Positions 34,503 to 45,553 of a stretch of 64,000 bases of DNA are shown here, one piece after another. Below the pieces are notes generated by a model, which worked only from the letters and a program-made list of their open reading frames with translations, was not told where the DNA came from and made no database searches. The position numbers and the translations under genes were made by a program. This DNA is from Antilocapra americana (lineage: Eukaryota; Chordata; Mammalia; Artiodactyla; Antilocapridae), in assembly GCA_007570785.1 (NCBI GenBank), contig ML662449.1, positions 8,220,661 through 8,284,660 of the forward strand. Reading direction: 5' to 3'. Within the stretch, counting starts at the first letter, position 1, and each line of letters starts with the position of its first letter.

Positions 34503-34745
34503 ATACCTATAGTAGGAGTGACTGGATCTGGTATTCTTTCAGAAAGCTTTGAATACTGCTTTAGAGGGTAGTTGAAAAGAACTGGAAATCCGGAACTCTG
34601 GAGTTCATCACAATTATATTATCAAATTCTCAATGGTATTTTTTAAATTGTCTTGTAAAGTAAAGATTTTTCTCTTAGTGGTATAAAAGTTTTTCCCCAG
34701 TTCGTAAGAAACATCTTAATAAAGGTCTTTAAAAAGACTGAAAAA
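34503..34745 (+). other. Unidentified insert with poly(A) signal and A tail
   Basis: Breaks L1 ORF1. Ends 'catcttaataaaggtc' (AATAAA) about 15 bp before a nine-base A run, the arrangement of a retroposed mRNA 3' end. Short translations have no match I recognise. A clean target duplication was not found, so retroposition is likely but unproven. Confidence 0.5.
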
Positions 34746-35225
34746 AAAACAGAGATAAAGACAAAATTCTAAAGGCAGCAAGAGACAAACGGACAGTCAT
34801 ATACAATGGAACCCCCATAAGACTAGCTGACTTTTCTGCAGAAGCTTTTTAGGCCAGAAGGGAGTGGCATGGTATAAGTTCTGAAAGGGAAAAAATTTAA
34901 ACTAGGATAAGTAAGCTAGGATACTCTACCCAACAAGACTATTATTTAGAATTGACGGATTTAGAACTTTTCAGACAAGCAAAAAATAAGAGTTCAACAG
35001 TACTAAATTGACCCTAAAAAAAGTTAAAGGGTCTTTTCTAAGAGGAAAAGAAAAGGCTACAAAAAGAAGGAAGCCTCTATAGAAAAGGAAAAATCCCTCT
35101 AGTAAATACAAATATATAGTAAAGGCTGAAGAAGATCAACCTCTTAAACAAGCTAGTACAAACATTAAAAGACAAAAAAAATTGTAAAATCAGCTATAAC
35201 TATAATAAACAAGAACTTGGGAGAC

Positions 35226-35674
35226 CTAGTTTCAAAACATAAACTCTTGATTTCATTGGTTTTTTCTATTGTTTTGCTTTTGTGGGTTTTTTTTTTTTTG
35301 TCTCCATTTATTTCTGCTTTGATCATTATTGTTCTTTTTGCTGACTTTGAGCTTTGCTTGTTCTTCTAGTTCTAATTTCTTCAGGTTGTTTATTTGAGGC
35401 TTTTCTTGTTTCTTGAGGTAGATTTATATCTCTATAAACTTACCTCTTAGAACTGTTTTTGCTTCATGCTATAGGTTTTTGGGAGTTGTGTTTTTATTTT
35501 CATTTGTCTTGAGCTATTTTCTGATTTCCTCCCTGATTTCTTCATTGACACAGTGGTTTTTCAGTAGCATGTTATTTAGTTTCCACGTGTTTGTATTTCT
35601 CCCATTTTTCTTACCAAAATTGATTTCTAGTTTCATACTGTAATTGAAAAAATGCTTGGAACTCTTCATAGATA
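35226..35674 (-). mobile_element. L1 ORF2 segment, inverted
   Basis: Antisense L1 upstream of the RT core. The minus-strand frame 35514-35696 reads L1-like KNGRNTNTWKLNNMLLKNHC. Lies between sense ORF1 and sense ORF2 pieces, consistent with inversion during insertion or later rearrangement. Confidence 0.8.
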
Positions 35675-35824
35675 CAAGAAACAAGAAAAGCCTCAAATGA
35701 ACAACCTGAAGAAATTAGAACGATCAAAGCGGAAATAAATGGAGACCAAAAAAAAAAAAAAACCCCAAGAAAGCAAAACAATAGAAAAAGCCAATGAAAT
35801 CAAGAGTTTATGTTTTGAAACTAG
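35226..35824. repeat. Long inverted repeat within L1
   Basis: Left arm 35226-35415 (190 bp) is the reverse complement of right arm 35675-35824 (150 bp). Both outer ends stop at ctag. Within the aligned parts only scattered mismatches are visible; the right arm lacks about 45 bp between 'gctttgatc' and 'gttctaatttc' of the left-arm reading. The spacer is 35416-35674. The arms are L1 ORF2 coding DNA in opposite directions. Confidence 0.92.
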
Positions 35825-36510
35825 CCCACATTGAGCTGAGTCACCAGGAAAGCCCAAGAATACTGGAGTGGATAGCCCATCCCTTCTCCAGGGGATCTTC
35901 CTGACCCAGGAATTGAACCAGGGTCTCCTACATTGCAGTCGGGTTCTTTACCAACTATCAGGGAAGCTTGATATTTTGAAAAGATAGACAAAACTGATAA
36001 ACTTTTAGCCAGGCTCATCAAGAAGGAAAGAGAGAGTATCTAAATAAAATAAGAAATGAAAGAGGAAAAGTAACCACTGATATCATAGAAATACAAATAA
36101 TCATAAAAGAATACTATGAAGAATTATATGCCAACAAATTGAACAACCTAGAAGAAATAAATTAATTTCTAGAAACATAAAACCTTCCAAGACTGAATCA
36201 GGAACAAATAGACAATCTGAACAGATTGAATGCTGGCAATAAAATTGAATTTGCAATAAAAAAATTTCCAGCAAATGAAAGTCCAAGACCAGTTGGCTTC
36301 ACAGGTCAATCCTATAAAGAACATTTAAAGATACTAATATTTATCTTTCTCAAACTATTCCAAGCAATTAAAGAAGAGGGAACACTCCCAAACTTATTCT
36401 ATGAGGTCACTGTTACCCTGATATCAAAACCAGATAAAAACAGTACAAAAGAAAGAAAGAAAAACAGTACAAAAGAAAGAAAATTACAGGTAAAAATTAT
36501 ATTGCTTAGT
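35675..36510 (+). mobile_element. L1 ORF2 (RT N-terminal part), interrupted by Bov-tA
   Basis: Sense ORF2 with 'gaaatcaagagtttatg', then after a SINE 'gaaaagatagacaaaactga', 'gccaggctcatcaagaagga' and frame 36226-36597 with PVGFTGQSYKEHLK and PNLFYEVTVTLISKPDKN, the start of the RT domain. A duplicated 'aacagtacaaaagaaagaaa' block occurs near 36440-36481. Confidence 0.88.
35825..35972 (-). mobile_element. Bov-tA3 half unit
   Basis: Antisense 'gagtcaccaggaaagcccaa' to 'ggttctttaccaactatcag', only the second-unit part. Flanked by (t)ttttgaaa, a probable target duplication. Confidence 0.9.
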
Positions 36511-36539
36511 TTTCGATTATTTGAAGGTGTTTCAGACAG

Positions 36540-36865
36540 GCTTTTATTTTATTTTTTATTTTTAGTTCAGTTTGTTCAAAGACTATACCTTATGTAATTT
36601 GCATCCTTTGTATATACAGAGAAATCTCTCTCCCATTGTGTCTTCATGACTCTCTAGGCACGCACCATGATCTCTGCACCGTAGTCTCTCTTCAGAGCTC
36701 CACTGGGCACAGCAGTTTCCCCACCTATGGCTGTCATTACTCCTCCAAGCAGATCCTGCTCCGATGAAGCTCTGCCAGAAATGACCATCACTACCATTCC
36801 CCTGGGCTCCCTGCTGTGCACAATGAGCCACAGAACACCAGAGTCATGCAATGTTCTAAAGAGGA
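36540..36865 (-). pseudogene. Candidate processed pseudogene, parent unidentified
   Basis: Read on the minus strand, a 65-codon open frame (36654-36851) ends at a stop and is followed by about 85 bp of untranslated-like DNA and an AAAATAAA-rich tail (plus-strand T-rich run 36541-36562). The peptide includes MVVMVISGRASSEQDLLGG and ALKRDYGAEIMVRA, which look protein-like, but I cannot name the family. No intron or target duplication was found. It could also be an unannotated repeat. Confidence 0.4.
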
Positions 36866-36936
36866 ATGAGAGAGAATGAGTCCCCCTCTTCTGTGTTACG
36901 TTCTACATGAGAGCTCTCAAAACAGGATTACCTTTA

Positions 36937-37148
36937 TAGGGTCTTTCCAGGTAGCTCAGTGGTAAAGAATCTGCCTGCCAGTGCTGGAGACACAGGAGAC
37001 CCAGGTTAGATTCCTGGGTCAGGAAGATCCCCTTGAAGGGGGAAATGGCAACCCATTCCAATATTCTTGCCTGGAGAATACCATGTACAGAGAAGCCTGA
37101 TAGGTGACAATCCATGGGGTCACAAAGAGTCGGACACAACTGAATATG
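36937..37148 (+). mobile_element. Bov-tA SINE
   Basis: Sense copy, 'gggtctttccaggtagctca' to 'gtcggacacaactgaatatg', with a small duplication in the tRNA part ('ggagacacaggagaccc'). Confidence 0.93.
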
Positions 37149-37149
37149 C

Positions 37150-37920
37150 ATATAGGCACACATTGTGCTTTATGTTACTGCCACGATAAAAGGAGATAAC
37201 AAACATTGAACACATGCAGTGTGTCAGACATATAATATGCGATTTCATCTAACCCATGGCCTGCTCTGACCGGTCACTTCCTTCTGCTTCCACTGCAACT
37301 CTCCACACCAGATGGGTTCAGGCCTCCAGGGAATGGACACACTGCAAAAGGCAGAAAGTAGCCATGGGCTTTGTTCCAGGCCAGTTCGGAATACACTTCT
37401 TCATTATGAGCATTTATGCAAATGAGCACAATTTAAATGAAGCCTGACTCAATTAGTCAATGGGAAGGCCAAGCAAAAAGAATTCAAAAAAAGCCTTGCA
37501 GAGAGAAGCTGGAGAGCCAAGGGTGGTAACTGGCCATTTCATTTCCTGCCAGAACTTTCTCATCACAGCATACCACTTCTCTGTCTTTCTGCTTTATCTA
37601 TCATAAAATGAGAGCCTCATGACAGTTAAGCCCATAGCCCAGAGTTGAAGATTAGATGCAATATTCAAAATCAGCTTCAACAGAGCTAAGCTCTCAGGAA
37701 AAGGAAGAGCAGGAGTATGGCTTAACTGCTCTGGTTTCAGTTCCCTTCCTGTGAAATGAATTGCTGGACTTCATTTTCTCTAGATCCCTTAATATTCAGG
37801 CCTGTTCCCACCCACCTGACCTAAACCTGCACAGGAGACTGTGCTTTGTGGCAGGAGGACAGAAGATGCACAGTTTGACTTTCAAGGAACACAGCTTCTG
37901 GAAAGCTCTGTAATTAACAT
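37150..37920. other. Unique stretch, no gene seen
   Basis: Nothing recognised with confidence. 37195-37260 faintly resembles MIR. Confidence 0.45.
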
Positions 37921-37922
37921 GC

Positions 37923-38137
37923 CATCCCCAGGGGGCTCAGTGGTAAATGATCGGCCTGCCAATGTAGGAGGCACATGTTCGATCCCTGGGTCAGGAAGTT
38001 CCCCTGGAGAAGGAAATGGCAACCCACTCCAGTATTCTTCCTTGGGAAATCCCATGGACAGAGGAACCTGGCAGACTGCAGCCCATGGAGATCACAAAAG
38101 AGTTGGACATGATTAAGCAACTGACCACACACACACC
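37923..38137 (+). mobile_element. Bov-tA SINE with CA tail
   Basis: Sense copy, 'atccccagggggctcagtgg' to 'ggacatgattaagcaactga' plus a short (CA)n. Confidence 0.93.
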
Positions 38138-38550
38138 CCAAAGTGAACACTTCCACCCCACTCCAGCCCCTGACCATAAGTCATTCACAGGATTTCTCTT
38201 CTCACTTACTTGCAATACAGGAAAGAACAATGAACCAAGGATTACAAAGACCAGATTCTTATCCCAAATCTCAGGAGTTATTTTAAATTAATAAACAGAG
38301 AATAATAGCTTATATTGAATAAATGAATAATTCAAACAAGTGATATTTTCTAACCAGTCTATTTCCTACCATTTGTATGGGTTCCTCATGAAAGTAATCA
38401 AACTCATGGTTGTGATGCCTTATTATAGTCTGGAAACTGTAAGTACTAACTGCTAGAGATTCAGAAATGAAGAGATCACAATCTAGTTTGAAAAGGGCGA
38501 AAACAGAATAAGTGGTGAAAAGCAATGCAGTCATAGTCAGCTTTCCTTTA
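38138..38550. other. Unique stretch, no gene seen
   Basis: The 140-codon minus-strand frame at 38310-38732 is partly antisense L1 and partly chance. Confidence 0.5.
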
Positions 38551-38555
38551 AATTG

Positions 38556-39225
38556 CTGCCATACCATCATCAAAATTTCTACAAATAAATGCTTGGGAGA
38601 GTGTGGAGAAAAAGGAATCCTCCTACACTGTTGATGGGAATGTAAACTGGTGTAGTAACTATGAAAAACAACATAGAGGTTCCTTAAAAAGCTAGAGTTA
38701 TCACATGATCTAGCAATCCCACTCCTGGGCATATATACAGAGAAAACTCTAATTCAGAAAGATACACACACCCCAGTGTTCATAGCAGCACTATTTACAA
38801 TAACCAAGACATAGAAGCAAACTAAATATCAATTGACAGACGAATGTATAAAGAAGATGTGGTACATATGTACAATGGACTATTACTCACCATATAAAAG
38901 AATGAAGTTATGCCGTCTGCAACAATATGGATGGACGTAGAGATTATCACACTGAGGTAAGTCAGACAGAGAAAGACAAATATCACATGACATCATTACA
39001 TGTGGAATCTAAGAAAAATAATACAGATGAGCTTATTTACAGAAACAGACTCATAGACATAGTAAACAAACTTATGGTTAATGAAGGGGGAAAGTAGGAG
39101 GGATAAATTAGGAGTCTGAGATTAGCAGATACATACTACTACATATAAAATAAGCAACAAGGTCCTACTTCATAGCATAGAGAACTATTTTTAATACCTT
39201 ATAATAAACTACTAAGCAAAGGAAA
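38556..39225 (+). mobile_element. L1 3' end
   Basis: Sense ORF2 C-terminal coding ('gatctagcaatcccactcct', 'tatttacaataaccaagaca') and 3'UTR ('aaacttatggttaatgaagg', 'aacaaggtcctacttcatag'). Confidence 0.9.
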
Positions 39226-40055
39226 AAAGTAGAAATCCTTATCTGAGGCTCCCACTCTTACCTTCTGTAGGGTCAGGAACCAGGCAGGAGGAGCCTGTGG
39301 GTGGTGGGAATGCTGCCTGGTGCTCCTTCTCAGAGGAGCTGGGGAAGATGGGCTCTTGCGCTTGTTCTTATTACCTATACTGCTTTCATGGGCAATTTCT
39401 CCAGGATCACCCAGCTCCCTGAAAAAATACTGATACAAATCTGGTTACATTTTTATGGAAATTTCACATTTTTCCAGCAAATACAGAGTAACTAAAACAT
39501 TCATTCTTGTGTGTGTGTGGAGGGGATAGAGACAGGGCACCGTGCATAGCTATGTGCCTAGACAGGCTCAGTGGCCCAGAATGGGACATTGATTGTATTT
39601 AGGGGGATCATTTCTATGGGAAACTGTAGAGAAGGACCGCAGAAGTCAGCATTTTGTTGGAAGAGCTATATCATTTTGCATTCCCACTAGCAATGTAGGA
39701 GAGTAACAGCCCTTCCATATTCCTGATATGTACATAGACTGAAAAAATATATATATATATACAGCCTAAATGTTGAATATTACATTTTACTCCACAGACT
39801 TACTGAAGACTTGAACCCAGGATATAACGTCTCAGATAGCTCTGAGGGACTGTCCCGGAAAGGTAATGAGAAGCCAGGATACATAGGAAGTTCTGCAAAA
39901 CAAAAACAAACCAAAAATAAAAAAGCAAAAAAAAAAAAAAAGTAGGTAGTGGAACACTGAAATTTTACTGCTAATTAGAGAAACAGATGTCTCAAAGTTA
40001 ATGAATTTAAGTGCTTTGCTATGTATGGGAATATGCAAGAATCTGGGTTTAATGA
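39226..40055. other. Mostly unique; small L1 piece and A-rich runs
   Basis: 39660-39735 resembles antisense L1 ('ttttgcattcccactagcaa'). A (TA)n lies at about 39748-39760 and an A-rich tract at 39896-39941. Confidence 0.5.
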
Positions 40056-40109
40056 AATTATTCCTTTGATATGTACCTTAACTATCTAGGGCCAGTACCT
40101 GGTTTTTCT

Positions 40110-40850
40110 CCATCCTGAATTCACTCAAGGTGCACAATTGGGGGTGGTGGCAGTGGTTGATGGCATGGTGGCCGCAACATCCTTTGCTTGCTGAATTGGC
40201 AGGCCAAGTTCTTTGTCCACGTGTATAGTATTGCCCATTTGACTTCACACGTCAGGATGTCTGACTCTAGTTGAGTGACCACACCATCATGGCTATCCAG
40301 GTCATTGAGAACCTTTTTGTATAGTTCTTCTGTGTGTCTCTTAACACCTCTTCTTAATCTCTTTTGCTTCTGTTAGGTCCTTACTGTTTCTGTCCTTTAT
40401 CATGACTGTCCTTGTATGAAATATTCCCTTGGTTTCCCTAATTTCCTTGAAGAGATCTCAAGTCTTTCCCATTCTATTGTTTTCCTCTATTTCTTCGCAT
40501 TGTTCATTGAAGAAGGCCTTCTTATCTCTCCTTGCTCTTCTCTGGAACTCTGCACTCAGTTGGGTGTATCTTTACCTCTCCCCATTGCCTTTTGTATTTG
40601 TAAAGCCTCCTCAGACAACCACTTTGCCTTCTTGTATTTCTCTTTCTTTGGGTCCAGGGTCCTATGCAATATTGTTTTTTTTACAGCATCGGACTTTACT
40701 TTCACCACCAGATACATCCACGACCGAGTGTCATTTCCGCTTTGGCCCAGCTACTTCATTCTTTCTGGAGTTATTAGTAATTGCCTTCTGCTCTTCTCTA
40801 GCAGCATATTGGACACTTTCTGACCTGGGTGGCTCTGTGAATACACAGCA
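40110..40850 (-). mobile_element. BovB LINE, ORF segment upstream of RT
   Basis: Antisense BovB. Reverse reading includes 'agaactatacaaaaaggttc' and 'gtgtggtcactcaactagag', the linker between endonuclease and RT. Overlaps in element coordinates with the neighbouring sense copy by about 100 bp at roughly 80% similarity by eye. Confidence 0.75.
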
Positions 40851-42732
40851 GAACTATACAAAAAATGCCTTAATGACCTGGATAACTATGAAGGTGTGGT
40901 CACTCACCTAGAGCTTGACATTTTGGAGTGTAAAGTCAAGTGGGCCTTAGGAAGAATTATTAAGAACAAAACTAGAAAAGGTGACAGAATTCCAGCTGAG
41001 CTATTTAAAATCCTAAAAAATGATGCTGTTAGTGCTGCATTTAATATGTCAGAAAATTTGGAAAACTCAACTGTGACCGCAGGATTGGAAAAGGTCAATT
41101 TTCATTTCGATTCCAGAGAAAGGCAATGCCAAAGAATGTTCAAACTACCATATAATTGCACTCATTTCATGTGCAGCAAAATTATGTTCAAAATCCTTCA
41201 GTAGTATGTGAACCAAGAACTTCCAGATATACAAGCTGAGTTTCGAAGAGGCAGAAGAACCAGAGATCAAACTGCCAACATTTGTTGGATCATAGAGAAA
41301 GCAAGGGAATTCCAGAAAAACATCTTCTTCTGCTTTATTGACTACACTAAAGCCTTTGATTGTGTTGTTGTCCAGTTGCTAAGTCATGTCGGATTCTTTG
41401 TGATCCCACGGACACCATGGGGTCGCATACACCATGGGGTTCCTCTGCACTCTAGGCTTAGCTGTCCTTCACTGTTTCCTGGAGTTTGCTCAAATTCATG
41501 TCCATTGAGTGATGCCATCCAACCATCTCATCCTCTGTCACCCCTTCTCCTGCCCTCAATCTTCCCCAGCACCAGGGTGTTTTCCAATGAGTCAGCCCTT
41601 CACATCAGGTGGCCAAAGTATTGGAGCTTCAGCTTTAACATCAGTCTTTCCAATGAATATTGAGGGTTGATTTCCTTCACTGTGTGGATCATAACAAACT
41701 GTGGAAAATTCTTAAAGAGGTGGGAGTACCAGACCACTTTACCTGTCACCTGAAAATCCTGTATGCAGGTCAGGAGGCAAAAGTTAGAACTGGACATAAA
41801 CAACTAACTGGTTCAAAATTGGGAAAGAAGTATGACAAAGCTGTATATTGTCACCCTGTTTATTTAACTCATATGCAGAGTACATCATGCGAAATGCTGG
41901 GCTGGATGAATCACAAGTTGGAATCAAGATTGCCAGGAGAAATATCAACAACCTCAGATATGCAGATGACACCACTATAACGGCAGAAAAGTGAAGAGGA
42001 ACTAAAGAGCCTCTTGATAAAGGTGAAAGAGGAGAGTGAAAAAGCTGGCTTGAAGATCAACGTGAAAAAAACATAGATCATAACATCCAATCCCATCACT
42101 TCATGGCAAATAGAAGGGGAAAAAGTGGAAGTAGTGACATATTTTCTTTTTTTGGAGGGGGGGGCTCCAAAATCACTGTGGATGGTGACTGCAGCCATGA
42201 AATGAAAAGATGCTTGCTCCTTGGAAGGAAAGCTATGACAAACCTAAACAGTGTAATAAAAAGCAGAGGCAACACTTTGCTGACAAAGTTCAGTATATAG
42301 TCAAAGCTATGGTTTTTCCAGTAGTCATGTACAAATGTGAGAGTTATAAAGGAGGTTGAGTGCCGAAGAATTTATGCTTTTGAATTATGGAGCTGGAGAA
42401 GACACTTCAGAGTCCCTTGGACTGCAAGGAGATCAACCAGTCAGTTCTAAAGGAAATCAACCCTGAATATTCATTGAAAGGACTGATGCTGAAAGTGAAG
42501 CTCCAATACTTTGGCCACCTGATGTGAAGAGCTGACTCACTGGAAAAGACCCTGAAGCTGGGAAAGAGTGAAAACAATAGGAGAAGGAGACAGCACAGGA
42601 TGAGATGGTTAAATAGCATCACTGACTCAATGGATATGAATTTTAGCAAGCTCTGAGTGGACAGAGGAGCTTGGCGCACTACAGTCCATGGGGTTGCAAA
42701 GAGTTGAACACAACTTAGCACTGAACAACAAT
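40843..42732 (+). mobile_element. Longest BovB in the window, split by another BovB
   Basis: Sense pieces 40843-41368 and about 41681-42732. The first encodes ELDILECKVKWALGRIIKNK and FCFIDYTKAFDC (RT motif A with its Asp). The second encodes NNLRYADDTT (YADD codons at 41959-41970) and the C-terminal region. Many frameshifts; coding is dead. Ends 'caacttagcactgaaca'. Confidence 0.93.
41369..41680 (-). mobile_element. Older-type BovB 3' end inside BovB
   Basis: Antisense tail that starts 'gttgttgtccagttgctaag' (a different terminus from the ttcag-repeat copies), then 'ttgagtgatgccatccaacc' to 'gagggttgatttcctt'. The host resumes at 'ctgtgtggatcataac'. Includes a local repeat of 'caccatggggt'. 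Confidence 0.9.
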
Positions 42733-43126
42733 AGTATTGTTAATATCTTTCATATTACCCATTCCAGTTGGTGAGAATTGACATCTTGTGGTTTTAATTT
42801 GCATTTTCTTAATATCTGATGATGTTTGAGAACATTTTCAAGTGTTTATTAGCACATATAAATCATACATTTTCTTTTGTGAAATATCTATACAAGTCTT
42901 TTGTGTGTTTTATTGGGTTGTTTGTCATTTTTATTGTTAATTTTAGGAGTTGTTAAATACATTTTGGATTCAAGTTCTTGTCAGTTTTCTGTATTGCAAA
43001 AATTTTCTCCCAGTCTGTAGCTTGCCTGTTTCCTTAATGATGCCTTTAAATGTGCAAAATGCTTTGTTTTGATGACTTCAACTCACCAAACTTTTATTTT
43101 ATGTTATTCTTTTCATGTGCTAATAA

Positions 43127-43556
43127 ATATATTTCTCAGAAAGAGACTCACAGACTTAGAAAATGGATTTATGATTGCTGAGGGTCAGGGACAGCTAGGG
43201 ACTTTGGGAAGGTCATATACACACTGCTTTATTTAGAATGGAAATGGATAATCAACAAAGACCTACTGTATAGCACATGAAACTCTGCTCAATGTTATGT
43301 GCCAGACTGGATGGAAGGGCGGTTTGGGGGAGAATGGATACATGTAAATGTTTTTTTAAATTAATTTATTTATTTTAATTGGAGACAGATTACTTTACAA
43401 TATTGTGGTGATTTTTGCCATACATTCACATGATTCAGCCATGGGTGTACAGGATACATTTATATGAATGGCTGAGTCCCTTCACTGTTCACCTGAAATT
43501 ACCACAACATTGTTAATTAGCTATACTCCGAAACAAAAATTAAATTTTTTTTTAAA
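43127..43556 (+). mobile_element. L1 3'UTR, itself split by an L1 tail
   Basis: Sense words 'agactcacagacttagaaaa', 'cctactgtatagcacatgaa', then after the insert 'gttcacctgaaattaccaca' and 'ttagctatactccgaaac'. Confidence 0.85.
43350..43451 (-). mobile_element. Short L1 tail, third layer
   Basis: T-rich start, 'gattactttacaatattgtg', 'cagccatgggtgtaca'. Target duplication ggatacat with near-identical continuation (43334-43349 region and 43452-43466). Confidence 0.85.
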
Positions 43557-43689
43557 AAGTCTGTTTCTGCCCAGGATTTTGAAGATATTCTACTGTTTTC
43601 TGCTTGAAGTCCTATGGTTCTTGCTTATATTTTTAAGTCTTTGATCATCTGAAATTGCATATATATTGTTTGGACATTGAGTGCTCGAA

Positions 43690-44645
43690 AATTTCTATCT
43701 CCAACTCCAATCTTTTCTGTGATCTCTAGAGTTGTATCTCCAAATGACTTTTTAACTTCTTTATTCTGTATTAACACTTAAACTAAGTTTTTCCAAATTC
43801 TCAGTTGACTACCCTCCCCAAACCTGATCATCCTCAGTGATTTCATCACATAAAATGTCATCTTTGCCCAGCTTTTCTGGAAAAAATACCTGACTCCTAT
43901 GTCCTTCTATATCATATCTGATACTGATGAAGTCTGATTAGCTTTATTTTCCAAAATATAACATGAATCTATCCACTTCTCCCCATGTCTACCATTACCA
44001 TCCTCATCTATGACACCTTTATAACTTATTTGTTCTACTGCTTCCTAACTGATCCCCCTGCTTCTACTCTTGTCTACCACAGTCTATTCTACACACAGCA
44101 GAGAGGGCAATTCATATTGGTTACTTCCTTACTCAAGTCTTCCTCACACTTACAACCAATATTCTTCCATACCTACAAGATCCTGTGGAATTGCTCTCTG
44201 GTTGCCCTGTTCCTATCACCCGTTTTCCCCGTCTATTCATTCGGCACCTCCACCATGCCCTTCGTGCTGTTCCTCACACACTCCAGCCTTTTTTCCCTTT
44301 CAGGGATTTTACACTGGAATGATCTGCCCTAGATACTTCCACAGTTTTTTCCTTTCACTTTATTAAGGTGTCTGGTCATGTGCACTTCCTCCAAGAAAAC
44401 TTCCTTGATCATCAATCTAAAATAGCCATCACCCCGTGCTCACTGTCAGCCTTTCCTTTTTCCCATATTCTGCATCATATATTCATTCATTTGTTGGTTT
44501 ATTCTGTCTGCCAATCCCCACTAGAACATGAGCTTCATGAAGCTGAAACTCTATTTGATTGTTCACCCCAGGAGCTCCAATGTCCACAGCACCACTTGCC
44601 ACATAGTTGGCCTGTAATGAATATCTGTTGAATGAATAAATGACT
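43690..44645 (+). mobile_element. L2 LINE, long 3' part
   Basis: Sense L2 through the ORF2 end and 3'UTR: 'tcctaactgatccccctgct', 'attctacacacagcagagag', 'atcctgtggaattgctctct', ending 'tgaatatctgttgaatgaat'. Frames 43985-44332 and 44070-44366 are remnants of it. Confidence 0.85.
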
Positions 44646-45397
44646 TTCAACCTCCTCTACATCCCTATGTGAAGGAGAATTAAATTTTTCTAAAATTCTA
44701 CGGTGAGTTACTTACAGAACATTAAGCAAATTCCTAGGACCAAATTCCTTTACTTTTAACATAAAACATAGATTAAGTAATTGGTAGGGTCGCTTCCAGC
44801 TCACAAATGGTCTAATGATAAGCCCTAAAATTTCTGTAAAGATTTTCATTCATTCAAGTGTTTTTAAATGGGACCATTCGTAGCAAGTGGGTAGCAAGGG
44901 TGTAACCTGGATTTACAGAGATTCAACAATAATTGCTGAAATAGAGGCCCAGGTCTGTTGGATAGTTGGCTTCTTGCAGTTTTTCATGTACCAGGAGTGG
45001 TTCCCTCCAGAGTCATGTTCAGGGGTTCATGGGCTGGCAGGTAGATACTGATAAGATATCAAGCCTTGTAGGCATCGATTGTTCTGAATTACAGCAGACT
45101 CCAGTTAACATTTCGACACATACTACGGCAAGGTTTTCTCTTTCATCGTTAGGATAGTCACAACCCCCAAATATAAGAACTTCAGCAGATAAAACTTGCC
45201 AAAGAATTTCTCCTCCTCTGCCTCACATAGCCCATCCAGTTATAAGACTCATCTTCTCTTAATTTTCTTTATTTGATCCTAGCCCTGATGGGGTGCCATT
45301 TCCCCTACACCCCAACTCATCTTCTATATTATATCACATTCTTTTGTATTATACACATAATTTCATTGTCTAGTTGAGTTTAAAATTGAGAAGAAAT
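44646..45397. other. Unique stretch, no gene seen
   Basis: Nothing recognised. Confidence 0.5.
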
Positions 45398-45540
45398 ATC
45401 TATCATGTCTATCATTTTGTCAGGCTATATCTATCATTTTCTTGGGCTCCAAAATTACTGCAGATTGAGACTGCAGCCATGAAATTAAAAGACACTTGCT
45501 CCTTGGAAGAAAAGCTATGACCAACTTTGACAGCATATTA

Positions 45541-45553
45541 AAAAGCAGAGACA
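45541..45553 (+). repeat. L1 target-site duplication, left copy
   Basis: aaaagcagagaca, identical to 47882-47894. Confidence 0.93.

Larger units (their letters stand above)
33985..35225 (+). mobile_element. L1 5' half (ORF1 region), interrupted twice
   Basis: Sense ORF1 words: 'ccagccagaactgaagaata', 'cagaagatagaataaaggaa' (33985-34205), then 'cccagaaggagaagaaagag' and 'gaacctgaagaaggaaacat' (34277-34502), then 'ggcagcaagagacaaacgga' and 'ttaggccagaagggagtggc' (34746 on). All frames are broken. Interrupted by an L1 tail (34212-34276) and an mRNA-like insert (34503-34745). Confidence 0.8.
42750..43685 (-). mobile_element. Old L1 ORF2, interrupted by an L1 3' end
   Basis: Antisense pieces 42750-43126 ('gtggttttaatttgcatttt', 'tctcccagtctgtagcttgc') and 43557-43685 ('gtcctatggttcttgctt', 'gtctttgatcatctgaaatt'). 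Confidence 0.75.
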
